DNA of 64,000 nt from Sphingomonas alpina (GTDB lineage Bacteria; Pseudomonadota; Alphaproteobacteria; Sphingomonadales; Sphingomonadaceae), in contig NZ_CP061038.1 in NCBI RefSeq assembly GCF_014490665.1, positions 1,550,001-1,614,000 on the forward strand, given 5' to 3'. Position numbers and translations under genes: made by a program. Positions 54,499 to 63,295 of this stretch are shown in pieces (the stretch's first letter is position 1; each line of letters opens with the position of its first letter). The notes beneath the pieces were generated by a model, which worked only from the letters and a program-made list of their open reading frames with translations, made no database searches and was not told the origin of the DNA.

Positions 54499-55589
54499 TC
54501 TATCTCGATTATCAGGCGACCACGCCGCTCGCGCCGGAAGCGCTGGCGGCGATGTTGCCCTGGCTGGAGAACCAGCACGCCAATCCGCATTCCGCACATG
54601 TGCCGGGCAGGGCGGCAAAGGCGGCGGTCGAGGTGGCGCGGGACAATCTCGCCGCGCTCCTGCCCGTCGCGGGGAAGAGCGCCTTCACCAGTGGTGCGAC
54701 CGAAGCGATCAACTGGGCGATCAAGGGGGCTGGTCCAGGGCGAATCGTCACGCTTGCGACCGAACATGCTGCGACGCTCGACACGGTCGACGCGCTGGCC
54801 CGAACCGGGCGCGAAGTGGTCGTCCTGCCGGTCGATGCCGATGGGCTGGTCGATCGCGCGGCGGCACAAGCGGCGATCGTGCCGGGCACGGCGCTGGTCG
54901 CTGCCATGCTGGTCAATAACGAGATCGGTGTGGTGCAGCCGATCGCGGAGCTGGCCGAAATGGCCCATGCCGCCGGCGCGCTGGTGCTGTGCGACGCGGT
55001 GCAAGGGTTCGGACGACTGCCGATTCCGGCCGGCTGCGATATGATTGCGGTGTCGGCGCACAAGATTCACGGACCAAAGGGCATTGGCGCGTTGTGGGTA
55101 CGCGATGGCGTTACGCTCGCGCCGCTGCTGCACGGCGGCGGGCAGGAGGCGCTCGGGCGATCGGGCACCTTGTCGCCCGCGCTTTGTGCCGGCTTTGGCG
55201 CGGCGGCGCGGCTGGCGGTCGAACGCCAGGCTGGGGACGCTGCACAGATCGAGCGCTTGTGGGTCGGTGCGGTGGCAGCACTCGGGCCACGCTGGACGAT
55301 CAACGGTTCGGTCCATCAGCGCTATCATGGCAACCTCAATGTCCGCCGTGACGGTCTCGACGTTGCGCGCCTGATGTCTGATTTGCGCGACCTGGCATTT
55401 TCCGCCGGATCCGCCTGCGCCAGCGGATCGGGCCGCTCCAGCCATGTGCTGCGCGCGATCGGCCTGAGTGAGGCACTGGCCCGATCGAGCATCCGGATCG
55501 GCTTTGGGCGCTACACGACCGAAGCCGAACTGACCGACGCGATCGATCGCATCAACGCCGCCGCCGACGCACAACGAGCTGCGGCGTGA
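54495..55589 (+). CDS. Cysteine desulfurase 2 (NifS/IscS-like)
   Basis: A 364-residue paralogue of the upstream gene. It starts MIYLDYQATTPLAPEALAAM. The PLP Lys is in IAVSAHKIHGPKGIGALWV, and the catalytic Cys loop is SAGSACASGSGRSSHVLRA. It is closer to standard IscS than copy 1. The stop overlaps the ferredoxin start, so desulfurase 1, desulfurase 2 and ferredoxin form one Fe-S operon. Confidence 0.93.
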   Translation: MIYLDYQATTPLAPEALAAMLPWLENQHANPHSAHVPGRAAKAAVEVARDNLAALLPVAGKSAFTSGATEAINWAIKGAGPGRIVTLATEHAATLDTVDALARTGREVVVLPVDADGLVDRAAAQAAIVPGTALVAAMLVNNEIGVVQPIAELAEMAHAAGALVLCDAVQGFGRLPIPAGCDMIAVSAHKIHGPKGIGALWVRDGVTLAPLLHGGGQEALGRSGTLSPALCAGFGAAARLAVERQAGDAAQIERLWVGAVAALGPRWTINGSVHQRYHGNLNVRRDGLDVARLMSDLRDLAFSAGSACASGSGRSSHVLRAIGLSEALARSSIRIGFGRYTTEAELTDAIDRINAAADAQRAAA

Positions 55590-55918
55590 CGCTCGTCCGG
55601 TTCATCGCCACCGACGGGACGGTCATGGAAACGCGCGGATCGCCCGGCGACCGGCTCCTCGACCTCGCCCAGGCTTATGGTCAGCCGCTCGAAGGCACAT
55701 GCGAAGGCCAGATGGCCTGTTCGACCTGCCACGTCATCGTCGCCGCGGAGGATTTTGCACGGCTGCCCAGGGCGAGCGAAGACGAGGAAGACATGCTCGA
55801 CCTTGCTGCCGGCGCGACGCGCACCAGCCGGCTCGCTTGCCAGGTCTGGCTCGACGATGCTCTCGATGGCTTGACCGTCCGCATTCCCGGTGAAGCGCGG
55901 AACATGCAGGGACGATGA
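55586..55918 (+). CDS. [2Fe-2S] ferredoxin (Isc/adrenodoxin type)
   Basis: A 110-residue electron carrier with cluster ligands in the C-x5-C-x2-C pattern (TCEGQMACSTCHV) and the fourth Cys in RLACQVWLDDALDG. Its acidic helix and C-terminal IPGEARN fit the Isc-type/adrenodoxin-like group. It is co-transcribed with two desulfurases and probably supplies electrons for cluster assembly; it could also serve a P450. Confidence 0.94.
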   Translation: MTLVRFIATDGTVMETRGSPGDRLLDLAQAYGQPLEGTCEGQMACSTCHVIVAAEDFARLPRASEDEEDMLDLAAGATRTSRLACQVWLDDALDGLTVRIPGEARNMQGR

Positions 55919-55961
55919 CCGTTTCGATCCCGTGCCGACATCGGTACAAGGAGAGAAGCCC

Positions 55962-56213
55962 ATGAAATTCTTCGTCATGATCGCCGCCGGATTGCTCAGC
56001 GTCGCAGCGACTGCCCCGGCCGCTGCCGTCGCAGCCCCCGTGGCCGGGGTGCAGTCGCATGAGCGCGTCGTCGTCCGTGAGCGTACCGAAACCCGTCGTC
56101 ACTGGGGCAATGATCGCCGCCGTCATGGCTGGGGCACTCGCAAGGTCTGCAAGCGCACCTGGTATCATGGCCGCAAGGTGACGCGTTGCCGCACGGTCCG
56201 CTACCGCCGCTGA
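55962..56213 (+). CDS. Small secreted basic protein
   Basis: An 83-residue exported protein. AAGGAG lies about eight bases before ATG 55962. The signal peptide (KFFVMIAAGLLSVAATAPA) is followed by a very basic mature part rich in Arg, His and Trp (RRHWGNDRRRHGWGTRKVCK) with two Cys. It resembles small Arg-rich periplasmic proteins common in sphingomonads. Function is unknown; a role at the cell envelope is only a guess. Confidence 0.8.
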   Translation: MKFFVMIAAGLLSVAATAPAAAVAAPVAGVQSHERVVVRERTETRRHWGNDRRRHGWGTRKVCKRTWYHGRKVTRCRTVRYRR

Positions 56214-56253
56214 TCCCGGCTATTGATCACGCCGCCCGACTCTCCTATCTGCA

Positions 56254-56354
56254 GCGCGGGAGTCGGGCGGACGTGGTCGTCGCCAACCCGGTCAGGTCCG
56301 GAAGGAAGCAGCCGCAACGATTTCGCCGCGGGTCGTTCCGGCTCCCACCGCGCG
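56254..56354 (+). ncRNA. ffs: SRP RNA (4.5S type)
   Basis: The diagnostic apical sequence GGTCAGGTCCGGAAGGAAGCAGCC lies at about 56290-56313. It is closed by long complementary flanks: GGGAGTCGG (56258-56266) pairs with CCGGCTCCC (56338-56346). The ~100-nt length matches the small bacterial signal recognition particle RNA. It lies upstream of dnaX, a common neighbour. Ends are approximate. Confidence 0.88.
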
Positions 56355-56537
56355 CTGCCGAGAAGCAGCGAAACTGCAGCGAGAATCCGCAGTGCGCGCG
56401 GCTGGCGGCGCTAGGGCGCCGTCCGACGACGCGGCCTTGCCGCGGCGCTCCTCGAACCGCTCATTTGATCCCCATGATGCGCCAGCACTGCATCATCGCC
56501 TTCGACATTCGCTGCGCGGCTCCCTAGATAGGGCGCA

Positions 56538-58181
56538 ATGTCCGACTCCTTCGATCTCGGCGAACCGCCCCAGCCTGCCAAGGCTGAGGTCTATCGCGTT
56601 CTCGCCCGCAAATACCGGCCGCAGACCTTTGCCGAGCTGATCGGCCAGGATGCGATGGTCACCACGCTGGGCAACGCGATCAAGCGCGGGCGGCTGGCGC
56701 ATGCCTTTCTGCTCACCGGCGTCCGCGGAGTCGGCAAGACCTCGACCGCGCGGCTGATCGCCAAGGCGCTCAACTGTATCGGCCCGGACGGGGAGGGTGG
56801 TCCGACAATCGATCCGTGCGGCGTGTGCGAGCCGTGCCGGGCGATCGCCGAGGGGCGGCATATCGACGTGATCGAGATGGACGCCGCGAGCCATACCGGC
56901 GTCGACGATGTGCGCGAGATCATCGATGCGTCGCGCTATGCGGCGGTGTCGGCGCGTTACAAGATCTACATCATCGACGAAGTGCACATGCTGTCGAAGA
57001 ACGCGTTCAACGCGCTCCTGAAGACGCTCGAAGAGCCGCCAGCGCATGTGAAGTTCCTGTTCGCCACGACCGAGGTCAACAAGGTTCCGGTGACCGTTCT
57101 CTCGCGCTGCCAGCGTTTCGACCTGCGGCGGATCTCGGCAGAAATGCTCGGTGCGCATTTCGCCGCTGTCGCCGAGGCCGAAGGTGTCGAGGCCGAACCC
57201 GAGGCGCTGGCGCTGATCGCGCGCGCGGCGGAAGGCTCGGCGCGCGACGGCCTGTCGATTCTCGATCAGGCGATTGCGCATGCCGGGATTGAAGGCGGTG
57301 GCGTGAAGGCCGCGGCGGTGCGCGACATGCTCGGACTGTCCGATCGTGGCGCCGTGCGTGCACTACTCGGCGTGCTGCTGACCGGCGACGGCCTCGGCGC
57401 GCTTGCGGCGCTCAGACGCCAATATGATCTCGGCGTCGATCCCCAGGCAGTGATGCGCGCGCTGCTCGAAGCGGTTCATGCGACGACTCTGGTCAAGCTC
57501 GGCACCGTGCCCGAGGCGGGGCAGGCGGTTGAGGAACGCCAGGTGCAGGAGGAATGGGCCGGCAACCTGTCCTTCGCCGCGCTGCACCGGCTGTGGCAAT
57601 TGCTGCTCAAGGGTCATGACGAGGTCGCGCGCGCTGCCTTGCCGATCGAGGCGTGCGAGATGGCGCTGTTGCGCGTCGTCCATGCATCGACCCTGCCCGA
57701 TCCGGGCGAGCTGGCCCGACAATTGGCGGCCGGCGGCCCCGGGCCGGCTGTAGCCACGGCGCCAACAGCACCCGCACCGGGTTCAAGCGTGACGGCCGGT
57801 TCGTCTCTGCCGGAGACTTTTGTCGGCCTTATCGGCATGCTCGACGATCAGGGCGAGGCGGCGCTGGCGGCCCGGCTGAGCCATAGCGCGAGTCTGGTGC
57901 GTTACGCTCCGGGCGAACTGGTGCTGAGTTCGGCGCGGCCGATGCCGGCGGATTTCGTGCGCGAGCTGACGCTCGAGCTCAAGCGGATTACCGGCAAGCA
58001 GTGGCGCGTCTCGGCCGAAGAGGTGCCAGGTGAGCCGACGCTCAACGAAGTGAAGCTGGCGGCGGCGGCGGCCGAACGCGCGGCGATATTGGAAACCCCG
58101 GTGGTCAGGGCGGCGTTCGAGGCATTTCCCGAGGCTGCCCTGGAGAGCTGGACAAGTGAAATACGGAGTAACGAAGCATGA
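56538..58181 (+). CDS. dnaX: DNA polymerase III gamma/tau subunit
   Basis: The clamp-loader ATPase, 547 residues. Walker A is LTGVRGVGKTSTARLIAKA, the zinc knuckle is CGVCEPC, Walker B/DExx appears as YIIDEVHMLSKNAFNALLK, and the SRC motif is VLSRCQRFDLRRI. The C-terminal tau region (after residue ~390) is Pro/Ala-rich then globular. It overlaps ybaB by four bases, the usual dnaX-ybaB arrangement. Confidence 0.97.
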   Translation: MSDSFDLGEPPQPAKAEVYRVLARKYRPQTFAELIGQDAMVTTLGNAIKRGRLAHAFLLTGVRGVGKTSTARLIAKALNCIGPDGEGGPTIDPCGVCEPCRAIAEGRHIDVIEMDAASHTGVDDVREIIDASRYAAVSARYKIYIIDEVHMLSKNAFNALLKTLEEPPAHVKFLFATTEVNKVPVTVLSRCQRFDLRRISAEMLGAHFAAVAEAEGVEAEPEALALIARAAEGSARDGLSILDQAIAHAGIEGGGVKAAAVRDMLGLSDRGAVRALLGVLLTGDGLGALAALRRQYDLGVDPQAVMRALLEAVHATTLVKLGTVPEAGQAVEERQVQEEWAGNLSFAALHRLWQLLLKGHDEVARAALPIEACEMALLRVVHASTLPDPGELARQLAAGGPGPAVATAPTAPAPGSSVTAGSSLPETFVGLIGMLDDQGEAALAARLSHSASLVRYAPGELVLSSARPMPADFVRELTLELKRITGKQWRVSAEEVPGEPTLNEVKLAAAAAERAAILETPVVRAAFEAFPEAALESWTSEIRSNEA

Positions 58182-58501
58182 AGAGCATCGAAGACATCAT
58201 GGCCATGGCGCAGAACGTCCAGGCCGAGCTGGAAAAGGCGCAGGCCAACCTCGACACGATCGAGGTCGAGGGCGCGTCGGGCGGCGGGTTGGTCAAGGTC
58301 CGCGCATCGGCCAAGGGCCGGATCATCGGCATCGCAATCGACGATTCGCTGCTCGTGCCGAGTGAGAAGCAGATGCTCGAGGACCTGATCGTCGCGGCAT
58401 TCAACGATGCACGCGGCAAGGCTGACACCGCATCGAGTGGCGAAATGTCCAAGCTGACCAGCGGGATGGCGTTGCCGCCGGGGTTCAAGCTGCCCTTCTG
58501 A
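58178..58501 (+). CDS. ybaB: YbaB/EbfC nucleoid-associated protein
   Basis: A 107-residue DNA-binding dimer protein (MKSIEDIMAMAQNVQAELEK, IEVEGASGGGLVKVRASAKG, PSEKQMLEDLIVAAFNDAR). It is coupled to dnaX by a four-base overlap. Length and pattern are standard for the family. Confidence 0.96.
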   Translation: MKSIEDIMAMAQNVQAELEKAQANLDTIEVEGASGGGLVKVRASAKGRIIGIAIDDSLLVPSEKQMLEDLIVAAFNDARGKADTASSGEMSKLTSGMALPPGFKLPF

Positions 58502-58558
58502 TCCTGGAACAATCACACCCGGCGCGCCGTTCTCCTCTCTGGTACAGGGAGAGATGTG

Positions 58559-58804
58559 ATGACTGAAGACCGTGTGACCGAAACCCCGCATACCACGATC
58601 ATCGAGCGCCGCGGCGGCGGCGGCATTCTGATCGCCGTTATATTGCTGATCGCGGTCGCGATCGGTGCCTTCTACCTGTTCAACCAGAGCAAGAATGACG
58701 GCATCAAGACCGAGGCGATCCAGTCGGCTGCCAAGGATGTCGGCGATGGCGCACAGAAGGTCGGAGATGCGGCCCAGAAGGCGGTCGACAAGCCGGCAGA
58801 GTAG
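58559..58804 (+). CDS. Small membrane protein with helical tail
   Basis: An 81-residue protein. A short charged N-terminus (ETPHTTIIERRGGGG) is followed by one membrane helix (ILIAVILLIAVAIGAFYLF) and an amphipathic Ala/Lys-rich tail with repeated GDxxQKxGDAAQKA. ATG 58559 lies after GGGAGAG. The family is common in sphingomonads, but its function is unknown. Confidence 0.8.
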   Translation: MTEDRVTETPHTTIIERRGGGGILIAVILLIAVAIGAFYLFNQSKNDGIKTEAIQSAAKDVGDGAQKVGDAAQKAVDKPAE

Positions 58805-58854
58805 GATGCTCTTGCCCCCATTGTTCGAAAAGGGCGGACGGTAAGTTCATCCGG

Positions 58855-59679
58855 CTAGCGCAGGCAGGCATCCAGCCCGTCATTGCGCACCACGCCGACC
58901 CGGCGGGAGATCGAATTGCCGTGGCGCTTGGTGAAGCCGCGCGGTGCGATCGCGGCTCGTTTTTTGGGCAGGGGCAGAACAGCTGCGAGCCGGCCGGCCT
59001 CGGCCGGGCTCATGGTCGATGCGTCATGGCCGAAATAGCGCAATGAGCCAGCATTGACGCCATAGGTGCCGATCCCGGTCTCCGCGACGTTGAGATAGAC
59101 CTCCATGATACGCCTCTTGCCCCAGAGATTTTCGATCAGCACGGTGAAATAGGCCTCCAGCGCCTTGCGCGGATAGCCGCCGCCCTGGATCAGGAAGACG
59201 TTCTTCGCGGTCTGCTGGCTGATCGTCGATCCGCCGCGGATGCGGCCACCTTTGGCATTGCGCTTATAGGCCTGCTCGATCGCCGCGATGTCAAAGCCGT
59301 GATGCGTGCAGAAGCGGGCATCCTCGCCGGCGATCGCGGCGCGCGCCATGTTCGGGTCGATCTTCGCCAGCGGCATCCAGCCCTTGGTCACGCTGTGCCC
59401 GCCGATCATGTCGCCGATCATGGTAAAGGTGATCGGCGGCGCGACGAAGCGATAGGCGAGCACCCACAGGACCGAGATCAGCAGGAACCACAGCACCGAC
59501 TTGACGGCGATCGTAACGATGCGCCGGAACAGCGAGTAACGTTTGGCGGGCCGGCGAGCAGGGATGGGGGCACTCTCTTCAGCTGGCAGCGTCGTTGCGG
59601 CACGCGTCGAACGGATCGGCAGGCCGGATGACGGTGCGGGATCGGTATGCGGAAAGTCGGGGCGCGTGGGATCGGTCAT
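58855..59679 (-). CDS. mtgA: Monofunctional peptidoglycan transglycosylase
   Basis: A 274-residue inner-membrane glycosyltransferase (GT51) that polymerises peptidoglycan. It has a Pro-rich cytoplasmic head, a membrane helix (VKSVLWFLLISVLWVLAYRF) and the GT51 motifs EDARFCTHHGFD, RGGSTISQQTAKNVFL and RRIMEVYLNVAETG. ATG 59679 is chosen; the upstream frame crosses a palindromic repeat (59755-59773). Confidence 0.95.
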   Translation of the reverse strand: MTDPTRPDFPHTDPAPSSGLPIRSTRAATTLPAEESAPIPARRPAKRYSLFRRIVTIAVKSVLWFLLISVLWVLAYRFVAPPITFTMIGDMIGGHSVTKGWMPLAKIDPNMARAAIAGEDARFCTHHGFDIAAIEQAYKRNAKGGRIRGGSTISQQTAKNVFLIQGGGYPRKALEAYFTVLIENLWGKRRIMEVYLNVAETGIGTYGVNAGSLRYFGHDASTMSPAEAGRLAAVLPLPKKRAAIAPRGFTKRHGNSISRRVGVVRNDGLDACLR

Positions 59680-59782
59680 TACGCTGCCGGAATGCCGGAT
59701 CGCGCGCGCCGGGGAAAGGGGCTTCGTGCCGTGCCCGATCCCGAACCAATCTCCCTCCCGCAAGCGGGAGGGAGATGATCGA

Positions 59783-60688
59783 TCAGGCTGCCGCCAGCAT
59801 CCGCTTGTCGCCGGCAAGGCGCATCATCGCCTTTTGCAGCTTTTCGAATGCGCGAACCTCAATCTGGCGGACGCGTTCTCGGCTCACATTATAGACCTGA
59901 CTGAGCTCTTCGAGCGTCTTGGGGTCGTCGGTCAGTCGGCGCTCGGTCAGGATGTGCTTTTCGCGTTCGTTGAGGTCGCCCATCGCCGAGGTGAGCATTT
60001 CATGCCGCACATCGGCTTCCTGCGCTTCCGCCACGACCGTGTCCTGCAATGGCGCATCGTCCTGCAGCCAATCCTGCCACTGGCCCTCGCCATCCTCGCG
60101 CATCGGCACGTTGAGCGACGTATCGCCGCCCATCGACATGCGACGGTTCATGCTGGTGACCTCTTCCTCGGTCACGCCCAGGTCGGTCGCGATCTTGGAG
60201 AGATGTTCCGGCGTCAGATCGCCATCCTCGAACGCGTCGAGCTTCGATTTCATGCGGCGCAGGTTGAAGAACAATTTCTTCTGCGCGGCAGTGGTGCCCA
60301 TCTTCACCAGGCTCCACGAACGCAGGATATATTCCTGGATCGAGGCGCGAATCCACCACATCGCATAAGTGGCGAGACGGAAGCCCCGGTCGGGCTCGAA
60401 TTTCTTCACGCCCTGCATCAGGCCGATATTGCCCTCCGAGATCAGCTCGGACACGGGCAGGCCATAGCCGCGATAGCCCATCGCGATCTTCGCGACGAGA
60501 CGGAGATGCGAGGTGACGAGCTGTGCCGCTGCGTCCGTATCGCCATGCTCCTCGAAGCGCTTGGCAAGCATATATTCCTGCTCGGGCGCGAGGATGGGGA
60601 ATTTCTTGATTTCCGACAGATAGCGGTTGAGGCTCGCCTCGCCGCCAAGAGCGGGGACCGTTGCTGGCACGTTGCTGCGGTTTGCCAT
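59783..60688 (-). CDS. rpoH: RNA polymerase sigma-32 factor RpoH
   Basis: The heat-shock sigma factor, 301 residues. Regions 2.1-2.4 include SEGNIGLMQGVKKFEPDRGF and LATYAMWWIRASIQEYILRS. The RpoH box QKKLFFNLRRMK is present, and region 4 reads TLEELSQVYNVSRERVRQIE. All are intact. ATG 60688 gives MANRSNVPATVPALGG, the normal N-terminus. The gene is preceded by rluD on the same strand. Confidence 0.97.
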   Translation of the reverse strand: MANRSNVPATVPALGGEASLNRYLSEIKKFPILAPEQEYMLAKRFEEHGDTDAAAQLVTSHLRLVAKIAMGYRGYGLPVSELISEGNIGLMQGVKKFEPDRGFRLATYAMWWIRASIQEYILRSWSLVKMGTTAAQKKLFFNLRRMKSKLDAFEDGDLTPEHLSKIATDLGVTEEEVTSMNRRMSMGGDTSLNVPMREDGEGQWQDWLQDDAPLQDTVVAEAQEADVRHEMLTSAMGDLNEREKHILTERRLTDDPKTLEELSQVYNVSRERVRQIEVRAFEKLQKAMMRLAGDKRMLAAA

Positions 60689-60749
60689 GATCTGATCTCC
60701 CTTAATTATTGGCCCATGCCCCAAAAAGGCTGCATGGACGCTGAACCGA

Positions 60750-61700
60750 TTAGACGCAGAGTGTATCGTACAGTTCCTGCATATCCGCAGGCATTTCGCT
60801 ATCGAACGCCAAAGCGTTACTTTTCACTGGGTGAATGAACCCCAATCGGGCGGCATGCAACGCCTGCCGATGGAAATTCAGGGTTTCCAGAATTGCTCGA
60901 TGAGCTTGTTTTGTTCTACCATAAACCGGGTCTCCAATCAAGGGGTGACCGAGCGACGCCATGTGCACGCGCACCTGGTGGGTCCGCCCGGTCTCAAGCC
61001 GGCATTCGACGAGCGCGGCATCCTTGAGCATCTTCAACGTGGTGTAATGCGTCACCGCGCGCTTGCCGCCGGGCACGATCGCGACCTTCTTGCGGTTGCT
61101 CGGAGAGCGCGCAAGCGGCGCATCGATCGTGCCCTCGAGCCGGGTCGGACGTCCCGAGACGATCGCCTTGTAGCGCCGGTCGATCGAGTGATCGTGAAAT
61201 TGCCGCGCCAGCCCTTCATGCGCCCGGTCGGTCTTGGCCGCGACCATCAGCCCCGACGTATCCTTGTCGATGCGGTGAACGATTCCGGGCCGCGCGACCC
61301 CGCCAATGCCCGACAGATTGCCCGCGCAGTGATGCAGCAGCGCGTTGACCAGCGTCCCGTCCGGATTGCCCGCCGCAGGATGGACGACCAGCCCGGCCTG
61401 CTTGTCGATCACGATCAGATATTCGTCCTCATAGACGATGTTGAGCGCGATCGGCTGCGCTTCGTTATGTGACGGCGTCGCGTCCGGAACGGTAACGGTG
61501 AACACCGTGCCGCCGACCGCCTTGCGCGCCGGATCGCGAACCAGCGCGCCGCTCGGGTCACTCACCGCGCCCGAGGACAGCAGCGCCTTCAGCCGTTCGC
61601 GCGACAGAGTCGGCACCGCTTCTGCCAGCGCGCGATCGATCCGCCAGCCATCGGCTTCGGTCGAGATGCGCGCTTCGATGATGGAAACCCCCGAATTCAT
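60750..61700 (-). CDS. rluD: Ribosomal large-subunit pseudouridine synthase, RluD type
   Basis: A 316-residue pseudouridine synthase. An N-terminal S4 RNA-binding domain (LSRERLKALLSSGAVSDPSG) precedes the catalytic domain. The catalytic Asp lies in VHRIDKDTSGLMVAAKT, with later motifs RLETGRTHQVRVHMASLGHP. It modifies 23S rRNA. Order rluD-rpoH on the same strand is typical of alphaproteobacteria. The JAMM protease gene diverges from it. Confidence 0.95.
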   Translation of the reverse strand: MNSGVSIIEARISTEADGWRIDRALAEAVPTLSRERLKALLSSGAVSDPSGALVRDPARKAVGGTVFTVTVPDATPSHNEAQPIALNIVYEDEYLIVIDKQAGLVVHPAAGNPDGTLVNALLHHCAGNLSGIGGVARPGIVHRIDKDTSGLMVAAKTDRAHEGLARQFHDHSIDRRYKAIVSGRPTRLEGTIDAPLARSPSNRKKVAIVPGGKRAVTHYTTLKMLKDAALVECRLETGRTHQVRVHMASLGHPLIGDPVYGRTKQAHRAILETLNFHRQALHAARLGFIHPVKSNALAFDSEMPADMQELYDTLCV

Positions 61701-61717
61701 GTTCTAGCGATGTGGGC

Positions 61718-62119
61718 ATGGGAATCGCGATTTCAAGCACTCTCCTGCATAGACTGCTAAACGAGGCGCGCGCATCGCCAGGTGCGGAGATTTGTGGGCT
61801 ATTGTTCGGCACATCCGAGCGGATCGAGGCTGCCGAGCCGACCGCCAATGTCGCACTCGACCCGGCGCGCCGGTTCGAAATCGATCCCGCCGCCCTGTTC
61901 GCCGCGCACCGCGCCGCACGCATTTGCGGGCCGCAGATGATCGGGCATTATCACTCGCACCCGTCGGGCTTGCCGATCCCCTCGGCGCGCGATGCCGAAG
62001 CGGCGATGGGCGACGGCGCCTATTGGCTGATCCTGACCGGGGACGAGGCGGGGTTGTGGCGGAGCGTCGCGTTCGGCACATTCGAGCCGGTCGCGCTCGA
62101 ACAATTTTGCATGGGGTGA
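61718..62119 (+). CDS. JAMM/MPN-family metalloprotease (M67)
   Basis: A 133-residue single-domain JAMM protein. The zinc motif HYHSHPSGLPIPSARD (H-x-H-x7-S-x2-D) and an upstream catalytic Glu (AEICGLLFG) are both present. Bacterial relatives remove sulfur-carrier tails or act in cofactor synthesis. ATG 61718 is preferred; GTG 61712 is in frame. Function here is unknown. Confidence 0.9.
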   Translation: MGIAISSTLLHRLLNEARASPGAEICGLLFGTSERIEAAEPTANVALDPARRFEIDPAALFAAHRAARICGPQMIGHYHSHPSGLPIPSARDAEAAMGDGAYWLILTGDEAGLWRSVAFGTFEPVALEQFCMG

Positions 62120-62619
62120 TCAATTCGGGGGGTTAGTATGGCGGGGCTGAATTGGCCTCACCTTCACGCCAAATTCCGCGCAGTTGCAGAAATTTCTGTG
62201 AGAAAGAGCTTTTTGAGTGTGCTGCGGGAATCTACGGGAATTTTGTCGGAGCGATACGGAATTTTCGGGTGTACTGCGGGACAATCGGGAAAGGGCGTGA
62301 GCGCGGCCTCCGCCCAAGCAGCAGGCGGATCGCGCTGACATCGCCGTAATAGGCGCACCAGGTCAGCCGCGAGGTGTCGCGACGGTTGGTAGCGGTCGCC
62401 GTTTTCCCGCCGCGAACAGATCGGTGCTCCCGGCAACGATCGGCTCAAGCACCGCCTCCCCCATGCGCTCCTCCTTTCCCCGCAATTATCACGCGCATCT
62501 CCGGCTGTCCGGCCTGAAACAGCGATGGCCCGACCCTGCGAAAAATGGCGATGGGTTGCGCAGAGGCTATAGCATCGCCAGAAGAGCCTCAACAATTTGC
62601 CCGGAGCCCAAACCTTATC
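62120..62619. other. Gap before chpT containing an ankyrin-repeat remnant
   Basis: These 500 bases have no intact gene. The only coding trace is a frameshifted ankyrin-like fragment on the minus strand (62232-62464). The rest includes an AT-richer stretch (62160-62280) with no clear signal. The chpT promoter must lie in the last ~150 bases. Confidence 0.6.
62232..62464 (-). pseudogene. Ankyrin-repeat protein remnant, frameshifted
   Basis: ATG 62464 follows a GGAGGAG ribosome site and reads MGEAVLEPIVAGSTDLFAAG. After that the sensible reading lies in another frame: TNRRDTSRLTWCAYYGDVSA then IRLLLGRR, which fits one ankyrin repeat. It then runs into a short unrelated tail ending near 62232. 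At least one base is missing around 62404-62410. Either a frameshift in a real small ankyrin gene cut short, or a decaying remnant. Confidence 0.45.
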
Positions 62620-63279
62620 ATGACCATCAGTCCGGTCGATTTCGCCAGCCTGCTCTGCTCGCGACTATGCCACGATCTGCTCAGCCCGGTCGGCGCGCTC
62701 AACAACGGGCTCGAACTGCTCGCCGACGAGCATGACCCGGAAATGCGCCAGCGCTGCCTGGAATTGCTCAACGAAAGCGCGCGTGCCTCTGCCAACAAGC
62801 TGAAATTCTTCCGGCTCGCCTTTGGCGCGGCCGGCGGGTTTGGCGAAACGGTGGATTCGCGTGAGGCGCGGGCGGCGATCGAGGGGCTGTTCAGCGACAA
62901 TCACCGCGTCAAGCTCGGTTGGCTGGTTGAGGACGCGACCTTGCCGAAGCCGGCGATCAAGGCGCTGCTCAACCTCGCGCTGATCGCGGGCGACGCGCTG
63001 ATCCGTGGCGGGCAGCTCGATGTCGGAGCGGAAAGCGTCGCCGGCCAGGTCGAGATCGTGGTGCGTGCCGATGGGCCGCGCATCGTGCTCGACCAGGAAT
63101 TGCGCAATGCGCTGACCGGCGCGACCGGCGATGCGATCATCACCCCGCGTGCGGCCGCCGCCTATCTCGTCCATGCGCTCGTCGCCGAGGGCGGCGGCAA
63201 GGTACAGGTGTCGGATCCGGCGGATCCGGTGCTGCTGTTCGGGGCGTCGTTCAAGGTCGCCAAGGCGCTGTCGCGCTGA
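62620..63279 (+). CDS. chpT: Histidine phosphotransferase ChpT
   Basis: A 219-residue dimeric phosphotransferase that passes phosphate from CckA to CtrA and CpdR in alphaproteobacterial cell-cycle control. The phosphorylated His18 lies in LCSRLCHDLLSPVGALNNGL; the rest is a degenerate ATPase-like domain (PKPAIKALLNLALIAGDALI). ATG 62620 gives the usual length. This gene is a strong marker for Alphaproteobacteria. Confidence 0.95.
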   Translation: MTISPVDFASLLCSRLCHDLLSPVGALNNGLELLADEHDPEMRQRCLELLNESARASANKLKFFRLAFGAAGGFGETVDSREARAAIEGLFSDNHRVKLGWLVEDATLPKPAIKALLNLALIAGDALIRGGQLDVGAESVAGQVEIVVRADGPRIVLDQELRNALTGATGDAIITPRAAAAYLVHALVAEGGGKVQVSDPADPVLLFGASFKVAKALSR

Positions 63280-63295
63280 TTTGATACTCCCAGCC

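Noticed and set aside
55586..55918. The ferredoxin as the dedicated P450 partner
   Set aside because: It is coupled to the desulfurases, more than 4 kb from the P450, and no reductase is nearby; an Isc-type role is more likely.
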